Source of the DNA: Planctomycetota bacterium
GTDB taxonomy: Bacteria; Planctomycetota; UBA1135; UBA2386
Direction of reading: 5' to 3'
NCBI GenBank assembly: GCA_016795295.1
Contig: JAEUHP010000150.1
Coordinates: 1-46,020 of the forward strand
DNA length: 46,020 nt
In this document: piece by piece, positions 7,495-15,813 of the stretch
Layout of the letters: each line of letters begins with the position of its first letter
Numbering within the stretch: the stretch's first letter is position 1
Translations under genes and position numbers: made by a program
Notes under the pieces: model-generated
What the model was told of the DNA's origin: nothing
Seen by the model: only the letters and a program-made list of their open reading frames with translations
Databases searched by the model: none

Positions 7495-9858
7495 ATGAAG
7501 CACCCCACCCACTTCTTGCTCGCGCTCGGCTCCCTGGCCCTGGCGCACGACCTCTCGGCGCAGATCACGGTCAACACCAGTGATCGCAATGCCGTGGTCA
7601 ACCTCTTCAACAACGTCTACACCCCGGCCCGCAACAACAGCAACCACGGCTGGACCGGATCGACCGCCGGCTGTGCCGCCGGCACGGTGAACGCTCAGTT
7701 CGTCACCGATTCGCTGACCACCCTGAACGTGTTCCGGGCGATGGCGGGCATGCCGAGCGTCACGTTCGGCAATCCGCGCAACTTTCCGACCTCGGGTTCG
7801 GGCAACGTCGACTGCCAGCAGGCCGCGCTGATGCTGCACGCCGCCGGGTTCTTGAGCCACAACCTGCCGGCGAACAGCCCGTGCTTCACGGCGGCGGGCA
7901 ACGCGGCGCTCGCCACGTCGAACCTGAGCAGCGGCCTGGTCGGCCCGGGTGGCATGGAGCTGCTGATCGACGACGGCAACGGCGATCTCGGCCACCGCCG
8001 GTGGATGCTGCACGAGCCGCAGCAGACGATGGCGATGGGATCGACCAGCACGTACATGGCGCTCGCTGTGATGGCGCCGATGGCGCCCGGCAATCGCAGC
8101 CGATTCACCGCGTGGCCGCCAGCGGGCTTCGTGCCGCACCAGTGGGTCTACGGCAGCTGGTCGTTCGCCGTGCCCGGCGTGAACCAGGATCCGTTCAATC
8201 CGCAGACGCAGGCGAACTTCGCGAACGCCACGGTGACGGTGACCCGCAACGGCACGCCGGTGCCGATCACGACGCGCATCCCGAGTCAGTGCATCTTCTG
8301 TTACGACCATGCGATTGCCTGGACCTTCAACTCGCCGCTGCCGCGCGGTGCGGGCATGAGTGACACGCCGTACGTCGTCACCATCGCCAACGTCGGCAAC
8401 ACTGCGCAATCGACCTACACCTACACGGTGACGCTGATCGACGCCGTGGGTGCCACGCCGGACGAGTGTTCGGGCGCAAACCCGATCGTGGACGGCCTGA
8501 ACGGCCCGTTCAGCAATGCCAATGCGACCACTTCGGCGCCGAATTGGCCGTGCGGCCCGGGCAGCAAGGACCTCTGGTTCACCTACCAGGCCAGCGCCGC
8601 GGGCTCGCTGACCGTGAGCACCTGCGGTCTCGCCGCCTTCGACACGGTGATCGAAGCGTTCTCGGGCGCCTGCGGCAATCTGCAAAGCCTCGGCTGCAAC
8701 GACGACTCGCCGACCTGCAACCTGCAATCGTCGCTCACGGTGCCCGTGACGGCTGGCCGGGTGTTCGTGCGCGTGGGTGGCTTCAACAACACTTCGGGCA
8801 GTTTCCAGCTCCAGGTCACCGGGCCCCAGGGGGGCTCCCCGGCGACATCGACCCAATACGGGGCTGGCTGCTATCTCGCCTCGAAGTCGTTCTATGAGCT
8901 GTTCGGCACCGCTTCGGCGTTCGACCTCGACAATCTGCGCATGAGCCTCGTGCGCAGCGGCAACATCTACATCGCCCAAGCCGGCGGGGTGTTCGTGCCA
9001 CCGCCGGTGTCGGCTGCGATCCTGCCGCTTGGCGACGACTCTGTCACCACGGTGACGCTGAACGGGCCGTTCTCGTATCCCGGCGGCGCCACTTCGACCT
9101 TGGAAGTCTGCTCGAACGGCTTCGTCTCGGTGGCCACCGGCAATGGTGCGCCGACCACGCCGACGGCCGCGGCTTGGCTCGCCGGCACGCAGCCGCGCTG
9201 GGGCACCTGGCACGACTTCGATCCGTCGCCCGCTGCGGGCGGCAAGGTCAAGTTCCACCAGACCGCCTCCGTCGCCTATGTCACGTGGGACGGTGTGTTC
9301 GACTACAACACGACCACACCCAGCACCTGGCAGTTGCAGTTCGACCGTGCCACCGGCCGGGTCACCTATGCATGGCAGACGATGAGTCGGCAGGGCAATG
9401 CGTTCCTGGTCGGGTATGCGGCGGCCGCGCCGAGTCTCGATCTCGGCAGCCGTGACCTCTCGGCCACGCTGCCGGCGACGTTCCGCACCAGTGAGGAGAA
9501 CCTGCAGCCGCTGGCGCTGAACACCAACCTGCCGGTGCTCGGCAGCACGTTGGCGCTGACCATCACCAACGCCCCGACGGCGTCGACGCTGGGGGCGCTG
9601 GTCCAAGGCTTCGTTCGGCACGATCCGGGGCTCGACCTCGGCGCCTTCGGTCTGGCGGGCTGCCGGCAGTTCGTGAGCGCAGACGTCAGCACGATCGTGG
9701 TCCTGAACGGCGGTCAGGGTGCGCTCCAGCAGAGCCTGCCGAACGTGAATGCGTTCCTGGGCATGCGCCTGTTCGCCCAGGGCTTTGCCTTCGCGCCCGG
9801 CGCAAACGCGGCTGGTGTGCTCACGTCGAACGGTGTGGCCCTGGTTCTGGGGCGCTGA
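7495..9858 (+). CDS. Secreted CAP-domain protein with PPC-like, nidogen-like and C-terminal modules
   Basis: This 787-residue secreted protein has a signal peptide ending near DLSAQ (residue 23). Residues about 30-185 look like a CAP (SCP/PR-1) domain: LNVFRAMAGMP, LMLHAAGFLSHNLP and the late GHRRWMLHEP motif. A beta segment follows (about 190-320). Next is a PPC-like domain (about 325-445, DECSGANPI, DLWFTYQASAAGSLTVSTC, VPVTAGRVFVRVGG). A nidogen-like region (about 490-670, WGTWHDFDPSPAAGG, FLVGYAAAAPS) precedes a C-terminal beta module (about 690-787, MRLFAQGFAFAPGAN, VLTSNGVALVLGR). That module recurs in other secreted proteins here. Cysteines are frequent, suggesting disulfides outside the cytoplasm. 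The substrate is unknown; cell-surface or matrix binding is inferred. Confidence 0.85.
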   Translation: MKHPTHFLLALGSLALAHDLSAQITVNTSDRNAVVNLFNNVYTPARNNSNHGWTGSTAGCAAGTVNAQFVTDSLTTLNVFRAMAGMPSVTFGNPRNFPTSGSGNVDCQQAALMLHAAGFLSHNLPANSPCFTAAGNAALATSNLSSGLVGPGGMELLIDDGNGDLGHRRWMLHEPQQTMAMGSTSTYMALAVMAPMAPGNRSRFTAWPPAGFVPHQWVYGSWSFAVPGVNQDPFNPQTQANFANATVTVTRNGTPVPITTRIPSQCIFCYDHAIAWTFNSPLPRGAGMSDTPYVVTIANVGNTAQSTYTYTVTLIDAVGATPDECSGANPIVDGLNGPFSNANATTSAPNWPCGPGSKDLWFTYQASAAGSLTVSTCGLAAFDTVIEAFSGACGNLQSLGCNDDSPTCNLQSSLTVPVTAGRVFVRVGGFNNTSGSFQLQVTGPQGGSPATSTQYGAGCYLASKSFYELFGTASAFDLDNLRMSLVRSGNIYIAQAGGVFVPPPVSAAILPLGDDSVTTVTLNGPFSYPGGATSTLEVCSNGFVSVATGNGAPTTPTAAAWLAGTQPRWGTWHDFDPSPAAGGKVKFHQTASVAYVTWDGVFDYNTTTPSTWQLQFDRATGRVTYAWQTMSRQGNAFLVGYAAAAPSLDLGSRDLSATLPATFRTSEENLQPLALNTNLPVLGSTLALTITNAPTASTLGALVQGFVRHDPGLDLGAFGLAGCRQFVSADVSTIVVLNGGQGALQQSLPNVNAFLGMRLFAQGFAFAPGANAAGVLTSNGVALVLGR

Positions 9859-9883
9859 AGCGGTGGGCTCGGCGGCGCGGGTG

Positions 9884-9902
9884 ATCCCGGTGCCGCCGGG
9901 AT
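9884..9902. terminator. Hairpin after the CAP-domain gene
   Basis: ATCCCGG (9884-9890) and CCGGGAT (9896-9902) form a perfect 7-bp stem with a 5-nt loop, 25 bp after the stop codon. The following tCGTGTTG is only weakly T-rich, so an intrinsic terminator is plausible but not certain. Confidence 0.45.
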
Positions 9903-9950
9903 TCGTGTTGCCGGCTGCCGCGTCGTGGCCTGGAATGGCATGATGGGGCC

Positions 9951-10253
9951 ATGACGGCCCACGATCCGGATTCCGGCAACCTTGTCGAACGCAACCCCGA
10001 CGGCACGTTCACCAAGGAGACGCTGACGCGCGCGATGAAGGCGCTGAAGAAGCGCTTCAAGGTGACGCGGATCGACGACGAATCGCGGCTCGGGCACGAC
10101 TCGACCAGCAAGGGTTCGCACTCCGGCATCGTCGCCGTGCGGCCGCCGGTGCAGTACCCGGCCGAAGTGTGGCAGGCGCTCGAGCAGAAGGGGCGCGTGC
10201 GCATCGACCGCAATGGGCTGGTGGAGATCGTCGAGCAGCCGAGCAACCCCTAG
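9951..10253 (+). CDS. Small conserved-looking protein of unknown function
   Basis: This 100-residue protein is not recognised. It is soluble and charged, with an amphipathic Lys/Arg-rich helix (KETLTRAMKALKKRFKV, about 22-40), a central polar segment and a C-terminal beta-type stretch (GRVRIDRNGLVEIV). There is no signal peptide or membrane helix. The ATG at 9951 lies 12 bp after CATGAT, which could be a -10 element, so transcription may begin very close to the start. Codon use is typical of the window, which supports coding. It stands alone between the CAP gene and the first ATPase island. Confidence 0.65.
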   Translation: MTAHDPDSGNLVERNPDGTFTKETLTRAMKALKKRFKVTRIDDESRLGHDSTSKGSHSGIVAVRPPVQYPAEVWQALEQKGRVRIDRNGLVEIVEQPSNP

Positions 10254-10387
10254 GGGGGAGTGGTGCGGGGTGGGCGGGCTGGGCCTGCCTGGGACTTGGT
10301 CGGCGGTGCCACGGAGTGCACTGCTTGTGCCGAAGGGGCGCTCGCTCGTGGTTGCCAGCCGACTATGGAAGGGCGCAAGGCCATTAA

Positions 10388-10492
10388 ATGCAATGTGTTG
10401 CATAGATTCCGTGTCGCCCGCATCGATGGGTTCGCAAAAATACTAAGTGTGTATTACTTAAACTTGCGTAGTCTACGATACGGTGTGCCGTG
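10388..10492 (+). promoter_or_regulatory. AT-rich leader with three inverted repeats before ATPase A
   Basis: This stretch is far more AT-rich than the surrounding DNA. It holds ATGCAA/TTGCAT (10388-10403, 4-nt loop), TAAGT/ACTTA (10444-10460, 7-nt loop) and the near-perfect palindrome CGTAGTCTACG (10467-10477). A possible -10 element TACGAT (10474-10479) overlaps the last palindrome. That would place the transcript start around 10486, a few bases before the GTG/ATG starts. The arrangement suggests operator control; the sites are seen, the regulation is inferred. Confidence 0.45.
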
Positions 10493-11875
10493 ATGCGCTG
10501 CGATCCCCGCCTGCTGCCGCACAACCTGCACTGGCAGGGGGCTGCGGCGTTCTTGGAGCGAGATCCGACGCTGGTGCGGATGCGCAGCCAGCCGTTCGTG
10601 TTCCGGCCGCCGTTGCTCGACACGCTCCCGCACGGAACGCCTGGCATCTACACGCTGGTGGGTGGGCGGCAGGTTGGCAAGAGCACTCTCTGCAAGCAGT
10701 TCCTGGCCGACCGGCTCGTGGCCGGCGTCGTGCCGGAGCGGCTCGCCTACGTGACCTGCGAGCCGTTCTTCGACGCGGAGGAATTGCGGCGCGTCCTGAC
10801 CGACCTGCTCGGCGAGCTGTCGCCAGCGCGCGAGCCGTGTTGGCTGCTGCTCGACGAAGTCACCTACGTCGACGGCTGGGATCGGGTCGTGAAGTTCCTC
10901 GCCGACGCCGGGCAACTCGACACCTGCTTCCTGTTGGCGACGGGATCCGATCGCCTGCTGATCGAGGACAGTCTGAAGCGACTGCCCGGGCGACGCGGCC
11001 AGGCCGAGGTGGTCGACTTCCACCTGCGACCCCTGTCGTTCCTCGACTTCTGCCTGCTGCGCGGCCGTCTCGATGCTGCGGCACTGCATGGTTGCGCCGC
11101 CGCGTCACTCGATGCCGAGGTCGCCGAGTCGCCGTTCGTCGCCGGTCTGGAAGCGGAGCTGCGCGACTACCACCTCAGTGGTGGTTTCCTGCCGGCGATC
11201 CACGATCTCGCGCGCACGGGTGGGATCACGACGGCGACGTTCCGCACCTATGCGGACTGGATCCGCGGCGACGTGCTACGTCTCGACCGCAGCGAGCACT
11301 ATCTGCGCGAGGTGCTGCTCGGCATCCATCGGCGCCAGGCGTCACAGGTGACGTGGAACGCGTTCGCCAAAGATCTGTCGATCGACAGTCCGAAGACGGT
11401 CGCCGACTACCTTGCCATTCTCGAGCGCATGGACGTGCTGCAGATCGTCCCCGCGCTGGTCGAGCACACGGGCGGGCCGGCGCCGAAGAAGGCGCGCAAG
11501 GTGTACTTCGCGGACCCGTTCATCCACCGCGCGGTGCTGGCTTGGCTCGGCGAGGACGATCTCCTGGACAGCGATGCACGGCTGCAGCGGGATCTGGAGG
11601 GGGTGTTCGCCGCCCATGCCGGGCGTGGCGGCGACGTCTTCTACATCAAGGGCGACGGGGAGATCGATGTTGCTTTCTATGAGCAGCGGCAATTGCAGTT
11701 GGTCGAGGTGAAGTGGGCTGCGCAACTGCGGCCGGGAGAGCTGAAGGAGATCCGGCGGCGCGGTCGCGGGACGATCGCGGCGCGCGTCGCGCGCTCGGTG
11801 TGGTACGAGGGGCTGCCGGTGCTGCCGGCGGCCGTCGCGCTGTTGCGTCTTGCGGCGCGTGCCGCGCGGGGGTGA
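10493..11875 (+). CDS. ATP-binding protein, AAA_14/DUF4143 family (ATPase A)
   Basis: This 460-residue protein has an N-terminal P-loop ATPase: Walker A GGRQVGKST, Walker B PCWLLLDEVTYV, and the sensor-like LATGSDRLL. The helical middle contains a winged-helix-like segment (about 285-320, SQVTWNAFAKDLSI). The C-terminal part, GDGEIDVAFYEQRQLQLVEVKW, has the E-x-D ... E-x-K spacing of a PD-(D/E)XK-like nuclease fold. This is the layout of the AAA_14 plus DUF4143 family, whose cellular role is not established. The start could be GTG 10490 or ATG 10493. It is solitary, with no partner gene in its direction, and sits between an unknown small gene and a convergent kinase gene. Three related loci lie within the next 20 kb. 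Confidence 0.85.
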   Translation: MRCDPRLLPHNLHWQGAAAFLERDPTLVRMRSQPFVFRPPLLDTLPHGTPGIYTLVGGRQVGKSTLCKQFLADRLVAGVVPERLAYVTCEPFFDAEELRRVLTDLLGELSPAREPCWLLLDEVTYVDGWDRVVKFLADAGQLDTCFLLATGSDRLLIEDSLKRLPGRRGQAEVVDFHLRPLSFLDFCLLRGRLDAAALHGCAAASLDAEVAESPFVAGLEAELRDYHLSGGFLPAIHDLARTGGITTATFRTYADWIRGDVLRLDRSEHYLREVLLGIHRRQASQVTWNAFAKDLSIDSPKTVADYLAILERMDVLQIVPALVEHTGGPAPKKARKVYFADPFIHRAVLAWLGEDDLLDSDARLQRDLEGVFAAHAGRGGDVFYIKGDGEIDVAFYEQRQLQLVEVKWAAQLRPGELKEIRRRGRGTIAARVARSVWYEGLPVLPAAVALLRLAARAARG

Positions 11876-11976
11876 GGGTCGCTTTCGCGTTCTCCGCCGA
11901 GATTGTCGGGCTCGCTTCCCATCGATCCTCGCGCGGCACGCAAGTGGCACCAACGGCGCCCCGTTCCCTGCCTCGC

Positions 11977-14565
11977 TCAGGACGCCGAGGAGCGCGGCGG
12001 AACTTCCGCCGCCTCGACCGAAGCTGTCGTCGGCGCTTGACCGCGGTCGGCCAGCGCCAGTGCCAGCGTCTGTTCGACTTCACTCGGAGCGAACGGCTTG
12101 GCGATGCAGCCGTCGGCGCCGAGTTCGCGCACGGTCGCCTGCAGGTGCTCGGCAGCGTGGCCGCTCATCAGCAGCACCGGCAGATCGGGGCGCGCGCGGC
12201 GCAGTGCGCGCACCACGTCGCGGCCGTCCTGGCCAGGCATCGTCAGGTCGACGAGCGCGCACAGCCGGGGCGCTGCGCCGAGTTGGCGCAAGGCGTCCGC
12301 CACCAGGGTGCCTTCGGCGATCGCCAGCACGCGGTGGCCGCGCCGTTGCAGCGACATGACCAACACGTCGCGCACGTGCGCTTCGTCGTCCACGACCAGC
12401 ACACTCATCGGCGCGATCGTGCGCGGCAACGCTGCTGGTAGGGGTGCTTTCGGTTCGGCCGTGGTCTCGCCCTGCATCGGCAAGTTGGCCTGCATCGGCA
12501 AGTAGAGACGGAACGTCGAGCCGCGGCCGATTGCGCTGTCGACCGTCGCGGCGCCACGATGGCGCCGCAGGGCCCCGGAGACGACGGCGAGGCCGAGGCC
12601 GCGGCCCGGGAAGCGCGTGGTGAAGAACGGGTCGAAGATGCGCTCGACCACGTCGGCGCGCATGCCTTCGCCGTCGTCGACGACTTCGACGCAGGCGAAC
12701 ACGCCGGCAGTCGGTTGGCCGTGCACGCGCAGCAGCTGCCAGTCGGCTTCGGTCCGAACCGCACGCGACACCCGTAGCTCGATGGTGCGCGCCTTGGCGT
12801 CGCGCGCGTTGGCGACGAGGTTCAGCAGCACCTGCTCGAGCTCGGTGGCGTTGCCTTCGAGCGGCATCGCCCCTGCAGCGACGGTGATCGTGGTGCGCAC
12901 GGAGGGCCCTGCTGCGGCCTGCAGGAGCGGTTGCAGCTCGTGCACGAGGCGCGCCAGATCCAGCGCGGCGAACTCCCGACCGCCAGCGGCAGCGTAGGCC
13001 TGCAGTTCGTGGCACAGTCGCGCACCGCGTTCGCCGGCGGCGTGGATCGCGTCGAGCAGCCGGCGCCGCTCCGGATCCTGGTCGTCGACGCGCAGGATCT
13101 CGGCGTTGCCCAGCACGGCCACCATCAGGTTGTTGAAGTCGTGGGCCACGCCGCTGGCGACCAGACCGAGGCTCTCGACTCGTTCCATCTGCCGCAGTCG
13201 CTGTTCGAGCAGGCGCCGCGCGGCGCCTTCGCTCTGGGCGCGCTCCACCTCGGTCTGCAGGGCGGCGTGTGCGGCCTGCAGCCGCCGGCGGCTCCGCAGC
13301 GCGAACCAAGTGCAAGCTCCGAGCACGGCGGTCGAGCCGAGCAAGCCCCACGACAGCATGGCGCGGCGCGAACGGGCGGTGTGTTCGCGTTCGGCCGCCA
13401 GCTCGCCTGCCAGCTTCACACGCTCGCGTTCGTCGGTGAGCAATTGGTCGAGCAGCAGGGCGAAGCCGCGGTAGCGGGCGGTCTCCTCACGGCGGAGGCG
13501 TTCGAGCAACTGGGTCTCGCGCGCGACCTCGGGAACGTGGTTGCGGGCGGTCGCCACACGCAGGCGCAAGTGCGCCTGTTGCACGTCTCGGTCGGCGAAG
13601 CCGCGGTCTCCGGATGCGGCGGCGGCCTTGGCCAGCAGCGCTTCGGCGTCTTCCAAGCGGTTGTCGTCGAGGAGAATCTCGGCGGCGAGTTCGTAGCCGA
13701 CCGCCAGCATGCGGCGGTCGCCGAGTCGTTCGGTGCGGGCATGGCCGGACGACAGTCTGGCCAGAGCTTCGTCCCGCCGTTCGGCGATCATGTCGACCAC
13801 CGCGCGGTCCCAGGTGAGCAGCACCTGGCTGCGGCGATCGCCGATTTGCTCGGCGCGCTGCATCGCGTCGTCGATGCGGCGGATGCGTTCGGCGATCGTG
13901 AGTGATTCTGCGTCGCGCCAGTATTGGTTCACCAGGAGCCATGCGCGGAACGGCGCGGCTTCCGGGCGGTCGGCCACGGCGGCGACTTCGCGCACGAGCT
14001 CGAGGTCGTAAGCGCCGGCGTTGCGCTCGGTGACCAGGTGCAGAGTCCAGCCGGCGCGCGACAGCAGGCCCGGGTCGTTGCTGGCGCGAGCCGAGGCCAG
14101 GGCCGCGAACATGCTCGGCAGGAACTCGCTCGGCACGTCGGCGTAGTACGCCTGGCGTGCCTCTGCGGTCTGACGGCGCGCGATGCGCCGGGTAGCTGCG
14201 GTCGTCGACGGTGCGTGACGCGGGGGTGGCGCCGGGTGTGGGTCGGGGATTGGCTGCGGCAGGGCCGCTGCCGCGGTTGGGCCGTCGTGCAGCGTCACAG
14301 CGAGGCTGAGCAGGGCGCTCGCCGCCGACTGCAGTTCGGGCCCGTGGTTCGCTGCCGCCGCCAGCAGTTCGCGCGCGGTGGTCACTGCCGCGGCGACGTC
14401 GTAGGCGAGCTCCACTTCGACCCGCTCGAAGCCCAGGTCGAACCAAGCGTCGCTGCCGACCGCGGCGGCCGTCTGCGCAGCCAGCAGCTGAGCCGCGATC
14501 TGCTCCTGGGCATGGCCGGGGAGGGCGGCGGCCAGCGTGGCCAGCAGCGCAGGGGCGAAACGCAT
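11977..14565 (-). CDS. Hybrid sensor histidine kinase with TPR-like sensory region and receiver domain
   Basis: This 862-residue membrane kinase starts with a signal sequence ending near PGHAQ (residue 20). A helical, probably TPR-like extracytoplasmic region (about 22-400) and one membrane helix (about 402-424) follow. After a coiled coil come the phospho-acceptor box GVAHDFNNLM (His475), the N box NLVANARDA (Asn586), DDGEGM and the G box GRGLGLAVV. The C-terminal receiver has acidic pair Asp726/727, phospho-acceptor Asp773 (VDLTMPG) and Lys823. AHDFNN is typical of HK4-type kinases. The receiver lacks an output domain, so phosphate probably passes to another protein or modulates the kinase. 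It converges with ATPase A across about 100 bp. The ligand is unknown. Confidence 0.93.
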   Translation of the reverse strand: MRFAPALLATLAAALPGHAQEQIAAQLLAAQTAAAVGSDAWFDLGFERVEVELAYDVAAAVTTARELLAAAANHGPELQSAASALLSLAVTLHDGPTAAAALPQPIPDPHPAPPPRHAPSTTAATRRIARRQTAEARQAYYADVPSEFLPSMFAALASARASNDPGLLSRAGWTLHLVTERNAGAYDLELVREVAAVADRPEAAPFRAWLLVNQYWRDAESLTIAERIRRIDDAMQRAEQIGDRRSQVLLTWDRAVVDMIAERRDEALARLSSGHARTERLGDRRMLAVGYELAAEILLDDNRLEDAEALLAKAAAASGDRGFADRDVQQAHLRLRVATARNHVPEVARETQLLERLRREETARYRGFALLLDQLLTDERERVKLAGELAAEREHTARSRRAMLSWGLLGSTAVLGACTWFALRSRRRLQAAHAALQTEVERAQSEGAARRLLEQRLRQMERVESLGLVASGVAHDFNNLMVAVLGNAEILRVDDQDPERRRLLDAIHAAGERGARLCHELQAYAAAGGREFAALDLARLVHELQPLLQAAAGPSVRTTITVAAGAMPLEGNATELEQVLLNLVANARDAKARTIELRVSRAVRTEADWQLLRVHGQPTAGVFACVEVVDDGEGMRADVVERIFDPFFTTRFPGRGLGLAVVSGALRRHRGAATVDSAIGRGSTFRLYLPMQANLPMQGETTAEPKAPLPAALPRTIAPMSVLVVDDEAHVRDVLVMSLQRRGHRVLAIAEGTLVADALRQLGAAPRLCALVDLTMPGQDGRDVVRALRRARPDLPVLLMSGHAAEHLQATVRELGADGCIAKPFAPSEVEQTLALALADRGQAPTTASVEAAEVPPRSSAS
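12471..12503. repeat. 18-bp tandem duplication inside the kinase gene
   Basis: CCTGCATCGGCAAGT occurs at 12471-12485 and again at 12489-12503, period 18 bp. It encodes a duplicated LPMQ hexapeptide unit in the linker between the kinase ATPase domain and the receiver. It is in frame and probably neutral or linker-lengthening. Confidence 0.85.
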
Positions 14566-14680
14566 CGCTGGAGGCTACTGGAGGGACTTGGCATTTTCGT
14601 CCGCTGTTGGCAGTACGGAAGGTGCCGCGAGCTCAGCGCCTGCAGGACGGCTTCTGTCCCGCCGCCCGGGGCCCGACCGC

Positions 14681-15637
14681 CTACAGCCCGATTCGCTCCC
14701 CTTCCTCCGCCACCGCAAAGCCGAGGGCCGCGATGCGCGCCCGAACCGCTGGATTGCGCAGCGCCGGATTGGTGTGGTTCAGATGCAAGAACCGCACCGC
14801 CCCGGGCCGGGCCTTCGCCAGCTCCTGCAGCCGCGCCATCGTGTCGGTGACGAACGGATGCCGGATCTCGCGCAGATCCCGGTCCGGCAACTCGCTGCCG
14901 TCGAAGAACGTGCCGTCGACATAGGCCACGTCGACGCCGGCCAACAGCCGGTCGAGCAGCCCGGGCTCGCTGTCCCAGCGATCGACGTCGGGAACGAACA
15001 GCACCGTGCGCGTGGGGCCAGTGAGTCGCCAGGCCACGGTCTCGGAGAACTCGTCGCGGTGTGGTACGCGCAGCGGCACCGCCGTGAGGCCCGGCAGCGG
15101 TTCCAGCGCTGCGCCGAGTGCGCATTCGACCACGGCGATCTGCTCCAGCGCGATCAGTTGTCGCCAGGGTGCTTCGCGGCGCAGGAACTGGGCGAGCCGC
15201 GGCGCGGCGAACACCGGCAGTTGCCGGCTGGCGGCCGCTTCGCGGCCGAAGTGAGCCAGGCCGAGGTAGTGCCCGATGTGGGCGTGCGTCAGCAGGATGC
15301 CGTCGACGGCTTGGCGGCCACGCGGCTTGGTGCCGGCGAGCTGGTGCAGCAGGGCCACCTGCCGCTCGACGGCGGGAGTGGCTTCGACCAGCAGCAGTTT
15401 GCCGTGCCGGTGGTCGATCACGCCGAGGCAGGCGGGGCCGAGCGTGCGGCCGGTGGCGCGGGCTTCGCTGCAGCAGGGTTGGTCACAGCCGAGCTGTGGC
15501 ACGCCGCCGTCCTGCGCGATGCCGAGCACCACCAGTTCGAAGGGTGGGGGAGTCGCGGGAGCAGGGGCGTGGCAGGCGGCGAGGCAGAGCGCGAGCAGGC
15601 AGGGAAGCAGCGCCAGGGATCGCAGCGGCCTGTGCAT
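14681..15637 (-). CDS. PqqB-like metallo-beta-lactamase-fold lipoprotein
   Basis: This 318-residue protein has a lipoprotein signal with lipobox LAAC (Cys22), so it is predicted to be membrane-anchored outside the cytoplasm. The body resembles PqqB-type metallo-beta-lactamase-fold proteins: VVLGIAQDGGVPQLGC, a CDQPCC motif, THAHIGHYLGL (His118, His120, His123), VPDVDRW and FLHLNHTNP. The usual HxHxDH metal motif reads HAHIGH, with Gly122 replacing the Asp ligand, as I recall for this PqqB-like subgroup. No other pqq gene is nearby, so PQQ synthesis is unlikely; a periplasmic hydrolase is a better guess. The start at 15637 is chosen because the signal peptide begins there; longer upstream ORF sequence is not coding-like. 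Confidence 0.85.
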   Translation of the reverse strand: MHRPLRSLALLPCLLALCLAACHAPAPATPPPFELVVLGIAQDGGVPQLGCDQPCCSEARATGRTLGPACLGVIDHRHGKLLLVEATPAVERQVALLHQLAGTKPRGRQAVDGILLTHAHIGHYLGLAHFGREAAASRQLPVFAAPRLAQFLRREAPWRQLIALEQIAVVECALGAALEPLPGLTAVPLRVPHRDEFSETVAWRLTGPTRTVLFVPDVDRWDSEPGLLDRLLAGVDVAYVDGTFFDGSELPDRDLREIRHPFVTDTMARLQELAKARPGAVRFLHLNHTNPALRNPAVRARIAALGFAVAEEGERIGL

Positions 15638-15813
15638 GGCGGCGATGGTCGCCTGTCGCCACACGCGTTGCACCTGAAACCGGTGCTGGCATGGATCGCA
15701 CTGCGGCAGCCCACCGCGGCGCGCGTGGTTCGCTCTGCCGTCAGGGCGGGTCAGGGGTTGCTGCGCCCCTCTGGCCGGGCTTCGCGACGCGCCATGCATT
15801 CCTGCCAAGGGAG

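Noticed and set aside
5275..9621. A 1,448-codon reverse-strand open frame
   Set aside because: It lies antisense to accD, truD and the CAP gene, which have clear family motifs. Long antisense frames are expected at 70% GC, and its translation is Arg/Gly/His-rich with no domain.
10493..11875. ATPase A as part of a classic toxin-antitoxin pair
   Set aside because: No small partner gene is linked on the same strand within coupling distance, and the 9951-10253 gene is separated by 239 bp of AT-rich leader.
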